A stretch of 23,609 nt of DNA from Gp13-AA77 sp036521995 (GTDB lineage Bacteria; Acidobacteriota; Terriglobia; UBA7540). Numbering within the stretch: position 1 is the first letter of the stretch; each line of letters starts with the position of its first letter. The stretch is taken from contig DATDGR010000053.1 in NCBI GenBank assembly GCA_036521995.1, forward strand, positions 1-23,609, written 5' to 3'. The notes beneath the pieces are model-generated. The model was given only the letters and a program-made list of their open reading frames with translations. It made no database searches and was not told where the DNA came from. Position numbers and translations under genes: made by a program. Below, piece by piece: positions 1 through 8,180 of this stretch.

Positions 1-1
1 G

Positions 2-1045
2 CCGCGCGGCAAAGCCAGCACTCTAGCCTACGACGAGTCCTTGACCCGGCACTGCGATCCCCGGCGCCGCCAGCCGCCCGACCGGGTGCTGCGGCGTCTG
101 GAGAAGCGGGGCCGCATCCAGGTGCCCGCCACCTTCGAGGAGTTTCAGAAGCTGGTGCAGGCGGCGCTGGGGACGGACGCGGACGTGGACCCTCGCCCTT
201 CGCCAGGCTCAGGGCAGGCTTTGCGCGGGGGTGACGCCCGAAAACCAGGAGCGGGCGGCCCGACGGGCCCGGGCGGCCCACCGAACACGGTCGATTGGCG
301 GGTCCCCGGCCCTTCCAAGGCCCGTAGGGGTTCACCCTCCGGCGCGCCTGAAGGTTCCCCATCGGCCGCCGGGGAGCGCGAGGCCAGCCTGCGTGGGGTG
401 GCCCAGGCCCTGTGGGCGCGCCTGCAGTACGGCCGGGAGCGGGCAGACCAGGTAGCTAGCCTACTGGCCGCTTCCCTGGCCTGGGACACGCCCCGCCTGT
501 GCCAGCTGTGGCCGAAGCTGCTCAAGGCCGAATACGCCTTCGACAACATCTTCGACCTGCAGTTCCGGCACGGGGCCGAGGCCCGCTTCGTGAGGCCGGC
601 GTCAGCCCTCGCCTCGGGCGGGTCGGAATCGGACGGGCCGAACGCGGCTGGGACAGAATCAGGCGCGACGGAACCGGAAGCAGAATCGGAAGAGTGGCTT
701 GTGGCGGCGGAAGAGCGGCCAGCGGAGGCGGAGGAAGTGCGGCACGCGGTCGAGATCTGGTTCGGCGCCGTTCGCGACGCCCTGACCGGCGGCATGGCGG
801 GCCAGCACAAGTCGCTGGTGGCGCTCTACGAGCTGGCGGTGGACCGGTTTGGGATTCGCTACGAGTTTCTGGAGTGGCGGCCGGCGCTGAGCCCGAATCA
901 ATGGGCCGAGCGCAAGCAGCGGCCCGAGTGGCAGGTGCGGGTGCTGACGGTGGACGGCAAGGCCTGGGCCAAACTGGAGGACGGGCGCATCGTGGAGGCG
1001 AGAAGCGAAAACGCGAAATCAGAAGTCAGAAGTCAGAGCCGATGA
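2..1045 (+). CDS. Hypothetical protein, 5'-truncated by the window edge
   Basis: The reading frame is open from the first bases of the window, so the true start lies upstream. The first plausible internal start is TTG at 41. I do not recognise the family. The protein has an N-terminal Arg-rich stretch (RRRQPPDRVLRRLEKRGR), a Pro/Gly/Ser-rich low-complexity linker around residues 50-115 (counting from 41), an alpha-helical middle, an acidic linker, and a better-ordered C-terminal part around residues 235-320 containing AVEIWFGAVRDAL and ELAVDRFGIRYEFLEWRP. No signal peptide is visible, so a cytoplasmic location is likely. The last codons (SEVRSQSR) are encoded by a degenerate heptanucleotide repeat (AGAAGTC). 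Several long frames on both strands overlap it because of the high GC content; I treat them as shadows. That this frame is real is inferred from its length and the folded-looking C-terminus. Confidence 0.6.
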   Translation, partial: PRGKASTLAYDESLTRHCDPRRRQPPDRVLRRLEKRGRIQVPATFEEFQKLVQAALGTDADVDPRPSPGSGQALRGGDARKPGAGGPTGPGGPPNTVDWRVPGPSKARRGSPSGAPEGSPSAAGEREASLRGVAQALWARLQYGRERADQVASLLAASLAWDTPRLCQLWPKLLKAEYAFDNIFDLQFRHGAEARFVRPASALASGGSESDGPNAAGTESGATEPEAESEEWLVAAEERPAEAEEVRHAVEIWFGAVRDALTGGMAGQHKSLVALYELAVDRFGIRYEFLEWRPALSPNQWAERKQRPEWQVRVLTVDGKAWAKLEDGRIVEARSENAKSEVRSQSR

Positions 1046-1048
1046 GTC
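1014..1048 (+). repeat. Degenerate AGAAGTC heptamer repeat at a gene 3' end
   Basis: Consecutive 7-nt blocks read CGAAATC, AGAAGTC, AGAAGTC, AGAGCCG, ATGAGTC: two perfect copies and imperfect flanking ones. The array forms the 3' end of the first gene and crosses its stop codon. A different heptamer array sits at the 3' end of the sulfatase-fold gene at 8124. Confidence 0.5.
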
Positions 1049-1084
1049 AAGTCTCTCCCGGTCGCCAGCTTGCGGCTGCTCCTT

Positions 1085-1107
1085 TGCTAGAATGGGCAGG
1101 CGAGGAG
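1085..1107 (+). promoter_or_regulatory. Candidate extended -10 promoter and RBS of the esterase/SMP-30 gene
   Basis: TGC TAGAAT at 1085-1093 fits an extended -10 element (TGn plus a TATAAT-like hexamer). No convincing -35 box lies 16-18 nt upstream. Transcription would begin near 1100. GAGGAG at 1102-1107 is 7 nt before the ATG at 1115 and fixes that start. Confidence 0.4.
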
Positions 1108-1114
1108 CCATTAC

Positions 1115-2920
1115 ATGTTCATTCAGTCTGTGTCGCGAGCGCCCATCCGGCTGGCGACCCTGTTTCTGGCGGCTGTGACCGTGGTCTGTGGGCTCGTGCT
1201 GGCGGCGGGAACGCTGCGGGCTGCGGACGAGTATCCCCTGGGTGCCGACTCCCAACGCCAGCCCGGCGTTCCCCAGGGCGCCGTCACCCATTACACCTGG
1301 ACCAGCCAGATCTTCCCCGGCACGGTCCGCGACTACTGGGTTTACGTGCCCGCCCAGTACACGCCCGAGAAACCCGCCTGCGTCATGGTGTTCCAGGATG
1401 GCGAGGGCTTTATCAAAGAGGACGGCCGGGCGCGCGTGCCGATCGTGTTTGACAACCTGATTGCCAAACATCAGATGCCGGTGACCATCGGCGTGTTTAT
1501 CAATCCGGGCGTCAGCCCCGGCGTCTCGAAGGCGCCGCAGTCCGGTCAGCCCAAGGAGGCTGTCCGTTTCAATCGCAGCTTCGAATACGATGCCTTGGGC
1601 GACCGCTACGCGCGTTTCCTGCTGGACGAGATCCTGCCCGAGGTGGCGAAGCACTACAACCTTTCGACCCGTCCCGACGACCGCGCCATCTCCGGCCTCA
1701 GTTCCGGCGGGATCTGCGCGTTCACCGTAGCCTGGAACCGCCCCGACGCCTTCCATCGCGTGCTGAGTTTCATTGGGAGCTTTGCCGACCTGCGGGGAGG
1801 CGACATCTACCCGGCACTCGTTCGCAAGACCGAGCCCAAGCCTCTGCGGGTCTTCCTCCAGGACGGGAGCCACGACCTGAACATCTACGCCGGGGACTGG
1901 TGGATGGCGAATCAGTCCATGGCCTCGGCGCTCGAGTACGCAGGTTACGATGTGAAGTTTGTGACGGGCGACAAAAATCACGATATGGAGCAAGGCGGTG
2001 CGATTCTGCCCGACGCCCTTCGCTGGCTGTGGCGTGATTACCCGCAGCCGGTCGCGAAGCCGGCGCCGAATCACGGGGGCGACAAGCGCACGGCGATCAT
2101 CGATCCGGACCACGATTGGGAGTGGGTACGCCAGGCCGCCAAGGTTGAACCTGCCGTGGCCGTCGATCCTCAGGAAAACGTCCTCTTCAGCGGCCGCATG
2201 GCTGCGGGGGCCGACAGCGCCAATCCGGATCACAGGGTGAAGGCGCTCAAGGCGGAGGCGAGAGGCGTGACGGGGATGATGTTCGGCGCCGATGGAAGCG
2301 TGGATGTCTGCGAGCACGACGCCCGGCGAATCGTGCAGTACGGGCCTAACGGGTCGAAGAAAATCCTTGTGGAGGGAGTTGATTGCGAGGACTTGGCGGT
2401 CAGGCCGGACGGCGGGATCTACTTCACCGATCCGGCCGGGCATCGAGTGTGGTACTTGAACAGAGCGGGTCAAAAGCGAGTGGTGAATGGAGGAATATCG
2501 ATGCCGAACGGAGTCCGCCTCTCGCCCGATCAGTCGCTGCTCTTCGTGAGCGATCCGACCGGAAGATGGGTCTGGTCGTTCGCGATTCAGCTCGACGGGT
2601 CCTTGGCCCATGGGGAGCCCTTTTATCGCCTCGAGACGCGCGACCAGTCCTCCGCTACGGGCGCCCTCGGAATGACCGTGGACAGCTTGGGTTATCTCTA
2701 CGTGGCCACGGAGTTGGGCATTCAGGTATGCGATCAGCCGGGCCGGGTGGTGGCCGTTGTCAATTCACCGGCTCCGGGTCCCCTGTCCGGGATGGTCTTC
2801 GGCGGTGCGGGTCTTCAGGATCTGTACGTGGTGGCAGGTGACAAACTCTACCGGCGCCGCATGCTGAGAAAGGGGGTTCTACCCTGGGTTACGCAGAAAC
2901 TGCCGGTCCCCCAATTGTGA
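1115..2920 (+). CDS. Secreted esterase fused to SMP-30/gluconolactonase-like domain
   Basis: This 601-aa protein has two domains. An N-terminal hydrophobic segment (about residues 11-36, ending in LRAAD) looks like a signal peptide. Residues about 50-310 resemble the enterochelin-esterase/Esterase D alpha/beta hydrolases: the nucleophile motif GLSSGG places Ser196, Asp250 or Asp254 lies in QDGSHD, and His289 in KNHDME, giving a plausible triad. Residues about 340-600 resemble the SMP-30/gluconolactonase propeller, with IYFTDP near 435, MPNGVRLSPD near 463 (the Asn of PNG is a metal ligand in the family) and MTVDSLGYLYVAT near 520. Known SMP-30 members hydrolyse aldonolactones; the esterase half would act on a carboxylic ester, substrate unknown. 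A convergent neighbour is a sugar-acid dehydratase, so a role in lactone/aldonate use is plausible inference. ATG at 1115 is supported by GAGGAG. Confidence 0.85.
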   Translation: MFIQSVSRAPIRLATLFLAAVTVVCGLVLAAGTLRAADEYPLGADSQRQPGVPQGAVTHYTWTSQIFPGTVRDYWVYVPAQYTPEKPACVMVFQDGEGFIKEDGRARVPIVFDNLIAKHQMPVTIGVFINPGVSPGVSKAPQSGQPKEAVRFNRSFEYDALGDRYARFLLDEILPEVAKHYNLSTRPDDRAISGLSSGGICAFTVAWNRPDAFHRVLSFIGSFADLRGGDIYPALVRKTEPKPLRVFLQDGSHDLNIYAGDWWMANQSMASALEYAGYDVKFVTGDKNHDMEQGGAILPDALRWLWRDYPQPVAKPAPNHGGDKRTAIIDPDHDWEWVRQAAKVEPAVAVDPQENVLFSGRMAAGADSANPDHRVKALKAEARGVTGMMFGADGSVDVCEHDARRIVQYGPNGSKKILVEGVDCEDLAVRPDGGIYFTDPAGHRVWYLNRAGQKRVVNGGISMPNGVRLSPDQSLLFVSDPTGRWVWSFAIQLDGSLAHGEPFYRLETRDQSSATGALGMTVDSLGYLYVATELGIQVCDQPGRVVAVVNSPAPGPLSGMVFGGAGLQDLYVVAGDKLYRRRMLRKGVLPWVTQKLPVPQL

Positions 2921-2976
2921 AAGGGATATGCCGCCAAAACGCAATGGGTAACGTCGTTCAGCGGCCCGGTGCCGAG

Positions 2977-4683
2977 TCATACCGGGCGGAGGTAATCAAA
3001 ATCGCAGCCTTCATGCGCCTGCAGAACGTGCTCCAGAAACATTCTGCCATAGCCTCGGAGGTAATGCGGAGGCGCCGGACGCCACGCGGCCAAACGCGAT
3101 CGGATCTCTTTCTCGGGAACCCGCAATTCCAGCCTGCGTCGCGGCACATCGAGTTCGATGACATCTCCGCTCTGAACGGCGGCCAGCGGACCGCCCACGG
3201 CGGACTCAGGAGAGACATGCAGCACGACGGTGCCGTAAGCGGTTCCACTCATGCGGGCGTCGCTCAGACGCACGATGTCACGCACGCCTGCTTCGAGCAG
3301 CTTCTTGGGAATCGGCATGTCACCCCATTCGGGCATCCCGGGCGCGCCCTTCGGCCCGCCGTTCTTCATCACCAGGATCGAGTTCTCATCCACTTCCAGA
3401 TCGGGATCGTCGACACGCGCCGACAGATCGTCGTAGCTTTCGAACACCACAGCGCGACCCTGGTGCTGCAGCAGGTGCGGAGAGGCCGCGGTCTGCTTCA
3501 GGACAGCGCCGTGCGGCGCCAGATTACCCTTGAGGATCACGGTACCGCCTTCGGGTTTCAGTGGCTCTTTCAGCGTGCGGATCACCTCGCGATTGAAACA
3601 TTCGGCGCGAGCCGTTTCCTCACCGATGCTCTTGCCGCTGACGGTGAGCGCATTCCGGTGCAGCAGCGGATCAAGCTCCTTGATCACGGCCGGCAGGCCG
3701 CCGGCATAGAACATGTCTTCCATCAGAAACTCGCCCGAGGGCCGGACGTTGGTGATGAACGGCGTGGTGCGCGAGATCTCGTCGAAGAGCTCGAGCGGCA
3801 AGTTGATCCCCACCCGTCCGGCGATGGCCACCAGATGAATGATGGCGTTGGTCGATCCGCCGATGGCCATGTTGACGCGAATGGCGTTCTCAAAGGCCTC
3901 GCGGGTGAGTACCTGCGAGGGACGCGGCCCGTCGTGCGCCATGGCGACGGCGCGGCGTCCGCTCTCTTCGGCCATGGCCAGCCGCCGCGAGTCAGCCGCG
4001 GGAATATTGGCGCACCCGCTCAGGGTCATACCCAGCGCTTCCACGACGCTGGTCATGGTCGAAGCCGTCCCCATCACCATGCAGTGGCCGGCGCTCCGGC
4101 TGATGCAGCTTTCCACTTCGCACCACTCTTCGTCGCTCAGACGTCCTGCCCGCTTCTCCGAGTAGAGCCGGCGCGTGTCCGTGCCGGAGCCGAGCGCCTG
4201 GCCACGGAACATGCCGCGCAGCATGGGACCGCCTGTCACCATGATGGCGGGCACATCGGCGCTGGCCGCGCCCATCAACTGCGCCGGGGTGGTCTTGTCG
4301 CAGCCGCACAAAAGCACCACCGCGTCGAGCGGGTAGGCTCGAATGCACTCCTCCACATCCATGGCCATCAGGTTGCGATAGAGCATGGTGGTGGGCCTCA
4401 TCAGAACTTCGCCGAGCGAGATGGTGGGAAATTCGAGCGGGAAACCGCCCGCCGCCCATACGCCGCGCTTCACCGCCTCGGCCACTTGGCGCAAGTGTGC
4501 GTTGCAGGTGGTGAGCTCGCTCCAGGAGTTGCAGATGCCCACGACCGGCCGGCCGTCAAACGCACCGCCAGTGAAGCCTTCGGCGCGCAGGTAGGCGCGG
4601 TTCGACATGATCTGAAGGGTCTCCCCGCTGAACCATCGGCGGCTCCGGAGGTTGTTGCCTATACTTATAGCCTCAACTGGCAT
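2977..4683 (-). CDS. IlvD/Edd-family dehydratase, probably sugar-acid (aldonate) dehydratase
   Basis: The protein has 568 aa from ATG 4683; an in-frame GTG at 4698 is possible, but AAAGGA just before 4683 and family N-termini favour the ATG. IlvD/Edd enzymes remove water from 2,3-dihydroxy acids using an Fe-S cluster and Mg2+. The cluster cysteines are visible: Cys51 in GICNSW, Cys126/128 in CGCDKTTP and Cys201 in AGHCMVMGTAST. The Lys of DKTTP matches the carbamylated metal-binding lysine of the family. The overall pattern (N-terminal LRSRRWFSG, PTTMLYRNL) resembles L-arabonate/D-xylonate-type dehydratases more than biosynthetic dihydroxy-acid dehydratase; this is a judgement from motifs, and branched-chain synthesis is the alternative. 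It lies 33 nt downstream of the thioredoxin-like gene on the same strand, so co-transcription is likely. The enzyme should be cytoplasmic. Confidence 0.88.
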   Translation of the reverse strand: MPVEAISIGNNLRSRRWFSGETLQIMSNRAYLRAEGFTGGAFDGRPVVGICNSWSELTTCNAHLRQVAEAVKRGVWAAGGFPLEFPTISLGEVLMRPTTMLYRNLMAMDVEECIRAYPLDAVVLLCGCDKTTPAQLMGAASADVPAIMVTGGPMLRGMFRGQALGSGTDTRRLYSEKRAGRLSDEEWCEVESCISRSAGHCMVMGTASTMTSVVEALGMTLSGCANIPAADSRRLAMAEESGRRAVAMAHDGPRPSQVLTREAFENAIRVNMAIGGSTNAIIHLVAIAGRVGINLPLELFDEISRTTPFITNVRPSGEFLMEDMFYAGGLPAVIKELDPLLHRNALTVSGKSIGEETARAECFNREVIRTLKEPLKPEGGTVILKGNLAPHGAVLKQTAASPHLLQHQGRAVVFESYDDLSARVDDPDLEVDENSILVMKNGGPKGAPGMPEWGDMPIPKKLLEAGVRDIVRLSDARMSGTAYGTVVLHVSPESAVGGPLAAVQSGDVIELDVPRRRLELRVPEKEIRSRLAAWRPAPPHYLRGYGRMFLEHVLQAHEGCDFDYLRPV

Positions 4684-4716
4684 CAGAATCCTTTCCACCT
4701 ACGTTGCCAACCGGAC

Positions 4717-5895
4717 CTAGCGCCCCTGTTTCGGCGCCTGCCCGTAGACGCCGCTACGCCAATAGGCCTGGTGGCCGATGTAGTCGTCATCGGGCAGGTT
4801 GGCGACGATCAGCCGCCGCAGTTCCAGAGCGTCGATGGGGCCCTGCTCCTTGTAGACCACCTCGCCGTCCGGCCGGATCAACATGGTGTAAGGGACGGCG
4901 GCGTTCCAGCCGGGGTCGAAAGCAGCCATCAGCGCGTAGAGATCGGTCGAGCCAAAGAGCAGGTTCCGATTGCCGGCGTACTGCTTCTTGAGGGCCGCCA
5001 GAACGCCGGCTTGCTCGTCCGGGTAGTTAGCGCTCACCATGGTCAGTTCAAACGGACGGTGCCGGTACATGCGGTACATGGTTTCGAGCGCGGGAAACTC
5101 CTCCACACAGGGCCCGCACCAGGTGGCCCAGAAATCCACCAGCAGGAGCTTGCCGGTGGGATTCTTGCGCAGACTCTTCAGATCGTCGGCACTCGCCAGC
5201 TTCACGGTTACCGGTTCGCTTTCGATGCGCGCCATTTCTTCCTGGCGCCCCTGCGATTTGTACATCCACTTGGTGGAGCACCCCACGGACGGCGTTTGGG
5301 CCTCCGCCACCGGCTTGCCTTCGAGCAGCTCGTCGAGGGCGTCGCGCGCGTCGCGCCGGGTCACATATTGCTCGCGCGGATTGTTGTCAAGCCGGCCCTC
5401 GTAGCGCAGCTTGCGTCCCGAATCAAAGATGAACAGGTGGGGCGTGGCGGTGGGTCCGTAGGCGCGGGCCACCTTCTGGGTTTCGCCGTCGTAGAGGTAG
5501 GGGAAGTTGAAATGCCGGAACTGGGCCCGAATCTTCATCTCTGCAAACGAATCGCTGACGTCCGTGTAGCCGAGTTCGTCCAAGCGGATGGCGTCCGGGT
5601 TGTTCGGCTCGATGGCGACGAAGGCGACCCCGCGGTCCTGATAGTCCGAGACCAGTTGCTTGATGCGGCTCTCGTACATCTGCGCCGTGGGGCAGTGGTT
5701 GCAGGTGAAGATGATCACCAGGACTTGAGCGGAGGCATAGTCCTTCAGGCAATGCGTCTTGCCGTCGATGCCCGGCAGGCAGAAGTCAGGAGCCGGCGAT
5801 CCGATGGGCAGAACCGGTGGCTCGTCGCCAGCCGCCCGGGCAGGGGCCGGCGCCAGTGCGAGGAGCACGAACAAGAGAGCTGGTAGCGTGGTCAT
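4717..5895 (-). CDS. Secreted protein with two thioredoxin-fold domains
   Basis: From ATG 5895 the protein has 392 aa, with a signal peptide at residues 1-22 (hydrophobic core ALLFVLLALAPAPA, cleavage near ARAA/GDE). GGGGGT upstream in the transcript serves as RBS; frames extending to 6027 would place the signal peptide internally and are rejected. Domain 1 (about 30-195) is a redoxin/peroxiredoxin-like fold with the CxxC-type site TCNHCP (Cys65, Cys68). Domain 2 (about 230-370) is a TlpA/ResA-like thioredoxin with the classic WCGPC (Cys260, Cys263) and the cis-Pro loop AAVPYT near 334. Both CxxC pairs are intact, so each half may do thiol-disulfide exchange in the periplasm. A cysteine in SVGCST (206) lies in the linker. 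TlpA/ResA domains usually serve disulfide reduction or cytochrome c maturation; no such genes are nearby, so the substrate is unknown. Confidence 0.85.
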   Translation of the reverse strand: MTTLPALLFVLLALAPAPARAAGDEPPVLPIGSPAPDFCLPGIDGKTHCLKDYASAQVLVIIFTCNHCPTAQMYESRIKQLVSDYQDRGVAFVAIEPNNPDAIRLDELGYTDVSDSFAEMKIRAQFRHFNFPYLYDGETQKVARAYGPTATPHLFIFDSGRKLRYEGRLDNNPREQYVTRRDARDALDELLEGKPVAEAQTPSVGCSTKWMYKSQGRQEEMARIESEPVTVKLASADDLKSLRKNPTGKLLLVDFWATWCGPCVEEFPALETMYRMYRHRPFELTMVSANYPDEQAGVLAALKKQYAGNRNLLFGSTDLYALMAAFDPGWNAAVPYTMLIRPDGEVVYKEQGPIDALELRRLIVANLPDDDYIGHQAYWRSGVYGQAPKQGR

Positions 5896-6103
5896 TTTCG
5901 ACCCCCGCCGAGTGAAGCAAAGAGCCGGTTCTCGGCATGTCCCAGGTCTTCCATCAAGTTGCCCGCACCCCTTACCCTGTTGAGTCATCTTCTGTTGAAA
6001 GACGTGCTGTTCGACCGCCGCATCCACTCAGTTCGATGAGGAGCGCTCGGCACGACCTCAACCTGACACAGACCGTGGCGCCTGTCAACCTCGGTCGGGC
6101 GCA

Positions 6104-6120
6104 TGGTAAACTCAGGACGA
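6104..6120 (+). promoter_or_regulatory. Candidate extended -10 element, possibly leaderless transcript
   Basis: TGG TAAACT at 6104-6112 fits an extended -10 box. A start 6-8 nt downstream falls on the ATG at 6120, implying a leaderless mRNA. The only purine-rich stretch (AGGA, 6114-6117) is 2 nt from the ATG, too close to act as a normal RBS. Confidence 0.35.
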
Positions 6121-8180
6121 TGAAAGTGGTTTACCGGGCGCTGTTGCTCGCATTTCTTGCGTATCTTCCCTTCTCTGCCACCCCGGATCTAGGGTGGCGC
6201 CTCGCCCGGTCCCCTTCTGCGTCCCCGACTTCAGATGTCTTCTTGATCACCATCGATACGCTCCGGGCTGACCACGTGGGTTGTTACGGCGACAAGAGCA
6301 TTCGGACTCCGGCGCTGGACCACCTGGCGGCGGATGGCATCCGTTTCGCCAATGCCTTTACTCCGAGCCCGATCACCAATGCGTCCCACGCCAGCATCCT
6401 CACCGGGCTGGTTCCCACCCGGCACGGGGTCCGCGATTTTGGAATGCCCCTCTCGGCGGACGTCCCCACCGTGGCGGAAATACTCAAGGCGCACGGTTAT
6501 TCCACGGCGGCCTTCATCGGGGCCATCATTCTCGACAGCCACAGCCTTGCCCCCGGATTCGATCGTGGCTTCGATTATTACGACAACTTCCCACCCGATC
6601 TCCCGAAGTCGGCCTCACGCTATGTGCGCCTCGAACGGCGCGGCATGGAGGTGGAACAGCGGGCTGAGTCCTGGATGCGGAGCCACAGGACGCAGCCACA
6701 GTTTATCTGGGTGCACCTCTACGACCCTCACGATCCCTACGACCCGCCACCTCCCTATGACACCGAGTACGCCGGCCGCTTGTACGACGGCGAGATCGCT
6801 TACGCCGACGCCGCGCTCGGCCGCCTGGTTGAGTTCTTGAAAGGCCAGAGTCGCTACGACTCCTCGACCCTGATTGTGGTCGGCGACCACGGCGAGGGCC
6901 TTGGCGATCACGGCGAGCAGACTCATGGCATCTTCCTGTACGACTCCACCACCCACGTGCCGCTAATTCTGAAACTTCCCCGGAGCCACTCTGATGACGG
7001 TGCCGCGAGTCCAGTCAGGAGCATGGTGGTCGGCGCACAGGCGCGGACCATCGACATCTTCCCCACCGTCCTCGACCTGGTGGGAATCCATGATCAGAAA
7101 CCCGTCGATGGTGCGTCGCTGCGGCCTTTGTGGGCGGAGGCAGCGCTGGAAGGTTCCGGCTTGAAACCCGCAGCCTCTCCGGCCGCGGCTTCGATCGATC
7201 GTGTAGCCTTCGGCGAAACGGACTATCCGCTGGGTTTCGGCTGGGCGCCTCTGCGCTCGGCTCGCACGCCGCTCGAAAAGTATATCGAAGCGCCGCGCCC
7301 GGAGTTCTACGACCTCGGCGTCGACCCTCGTGAAGCCACGAATCTCTACGAGCCCTGGAGTCCGGAGGTCCAGAGGCTGCGGGCCCTGGTGGCGGATCTC
7401 CGCAAGGCTTCCGGGCCAGGTGACGGTTTGGCCGGCAACGCCGGCGAGGTGAGCAGCGCCAAAATCGCGGAACTCAAGGCTCTCGGATACCTGGGAAACA
7501 ATCCCGGCTCGACCACGGCTCCGGAGCCTTCCCTATTGCCCGATCCCAAGGACGAGATTCAGGTCTTCAACCTGATCCATAGCTCCATGCTTGCCGCCGA
7601 GGACGGAAAGGCTGCGCAGGCGCGGCGTGATCTGGAGAGCGCCCTGAATTTGGACCCGAAATCTGGCGTGGTTCTGGCGCAGCTCGGAGAGCTCGAACTC
7701 GAGCAGGGCGACTACGCCCAGGCAGCCGAGCTGCTGGCCCGCGCCCTCCGCGTTCGTCCCTGGGATGCCACAGCGGCGCTGGACGAGGCGCGCGCCCGAT
7801 ACGCCACCCGCGACCTGGAAGGTGCGCGCTCGGTCTTGGAAGCAAACGAATCCATTCTGACCGGAAATTACGAAGCCCGCTGCCTGCTGGGCAAGATTTA
7901 CGTCGAGCTGAAGGCGTGGGACAAGGCGGAAGACCTGCTTCAGGCGGCCATCATCCTTGACTCCAGCCGGCCCGAAGCCTACATCGAGCTCGCCCGCGCG
8001 TATCTTGCGCTAACGAAACCCGCCGACGCCTTGGAGCAGCTCGAACAGGCCCAGCTGTTAGATCCGCGTTCGCCGGAAATCTCACTGCTGATTTCCCAAG
8101 CCCACCAGCAGGAGGGCAAATCTAACCACCAACCACCAACCACTAGCCACCAACCACCATCCTCTAACCACTGCTTCTAA
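6120..8180 (+). CDS. Sulfatase-fold (alkaline phosphatase superfamily) protein with C-terminal TPR repeats
   Basis: This 686-aa protein starts at ATG 6120, followed by a hydrophobic N-terminal segment (YRALLLAFLAYLPF) that acts as signal peptide or anchor. Residues about 38-410 form a sulfatase-type domain: metal ligand Asp46 in ITIDTLRADH, a nucleophile region SPITNASHASILTG, HLYDPHDPYDPP near 199-210, and VVGDHGEGLGDHGE near 254 (Asp256, His257). At the position of the formylglycine cysteine (CxPSR) there is Thr86, and the Arg is His90, so it is not a classical formylglycine sulfatase. A Thr nucleophile is known in related phosphatases and phosphoethanolamine transferases. Residues about 480-665 are tetratricopeptide-like (ALNLDPKSG, ALRVRPWDA, QLLDPRSPE), suggesting protein binding. 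The last ~18 residues are encoded by a heptamer repeat. The 3' end overlaps the convergent neighbour by 4 nt. An extracytoplasmic hydrolase or transferase is the best guess; the substrate is unknown. Confidence 0.82.
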   Translation: MKVVYRALLLAFLAYLPFSATPDLGWRLARSPSASPTSDVFLITIDTLRADHVGCYGDKSIRTPALDHLAADGIRFANAFTPSPITNASHASILTGLVPTRHGVRDFGMPLSADVPTVAEILKAHGYSTAAFIGAIILDSHSLAPGFDRGFDYYDNFPPDLPKSASRYVRLERRGMEVEQRAESWMRSHRTQPQFIWVHLYDPHDPYDPPPPYDTEYAGRLYDGEIAYADAALGRLVEFLKGQSRYDSSTLIVVGDHGEGLGDHGEQTHGIFLYDSTTHVPLILKLPRSHSDDGAASPVRSMVVGAQARTIDIFPTVLDLVGIHDQKPVDGASLRPLWAEAALEGSGLKPAASPAAASIDRVAFGETDYPLGFGWAPLRSARTPLEKYIEAPRPEFYDLGVDPREATNLYEPWSPEVQRLRALVADLRKASGPGDGLAGNAGEVSSAKIAELKALGYLGNNPGSTTAPEPSLLPDPKDEIQVFNLIHSSMLAAEDGKAAQARRDLESALNLDPKSGVVLAQLGELELEQGDYAQAAELLARALRVRPWDATAALDEARARYATRDLEGARSVLEANESILTGNYEARCLLGKIYVELKAWDKAEDLLQAAIILDSSRPEAYIELARAYLALTKPADALEQLEQAQLLDPRSPEISLLISQAHQQEGKSNHQPPTTSHQPPSSNHCF
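8124..8172 (+). repeat. Seven-copy heptanucleotide repeat (AACCACC-type) at a gene 3' end
   Basis: From 8124, seven consecutive 7-nt blocks read AACCACC, AACCACC, AACCACT, AGCCACC, AACCACC, ATCCTCT, AACCACT. The array encodes the Pro/His/Ser/Thr-rich C-terminal tail of the sulfatase-fold protein and stops just before its TAA. Because 7 is not a multiple of 3, copy-number change would shift the frame and alter the tail and stop. Confidence 0.75.

Noticed and set aside
145..810. Long minus-strand frame (221 aa) opposite the first gene
   Set aside because: Composition is Ser/Arg/Pro/Ala-rich as expected for an antisense shadow of GC-rich coding DNA; no RBS or motif.
1019..2611. 530-aa minus-strand frame opposite the esterase/SMP-30 gene
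   Set aside because: Shadow of a gene with signal peptide, RBS and catalytic motifs on the other strand.
2917..5886. 989-aa plus-strand frame across the dehydratase and thioredoxin genes
   Set aside because: Exact antisense of two well-supported minus-strand genes; the His/Gly/Arg-rich translation has no domain features.
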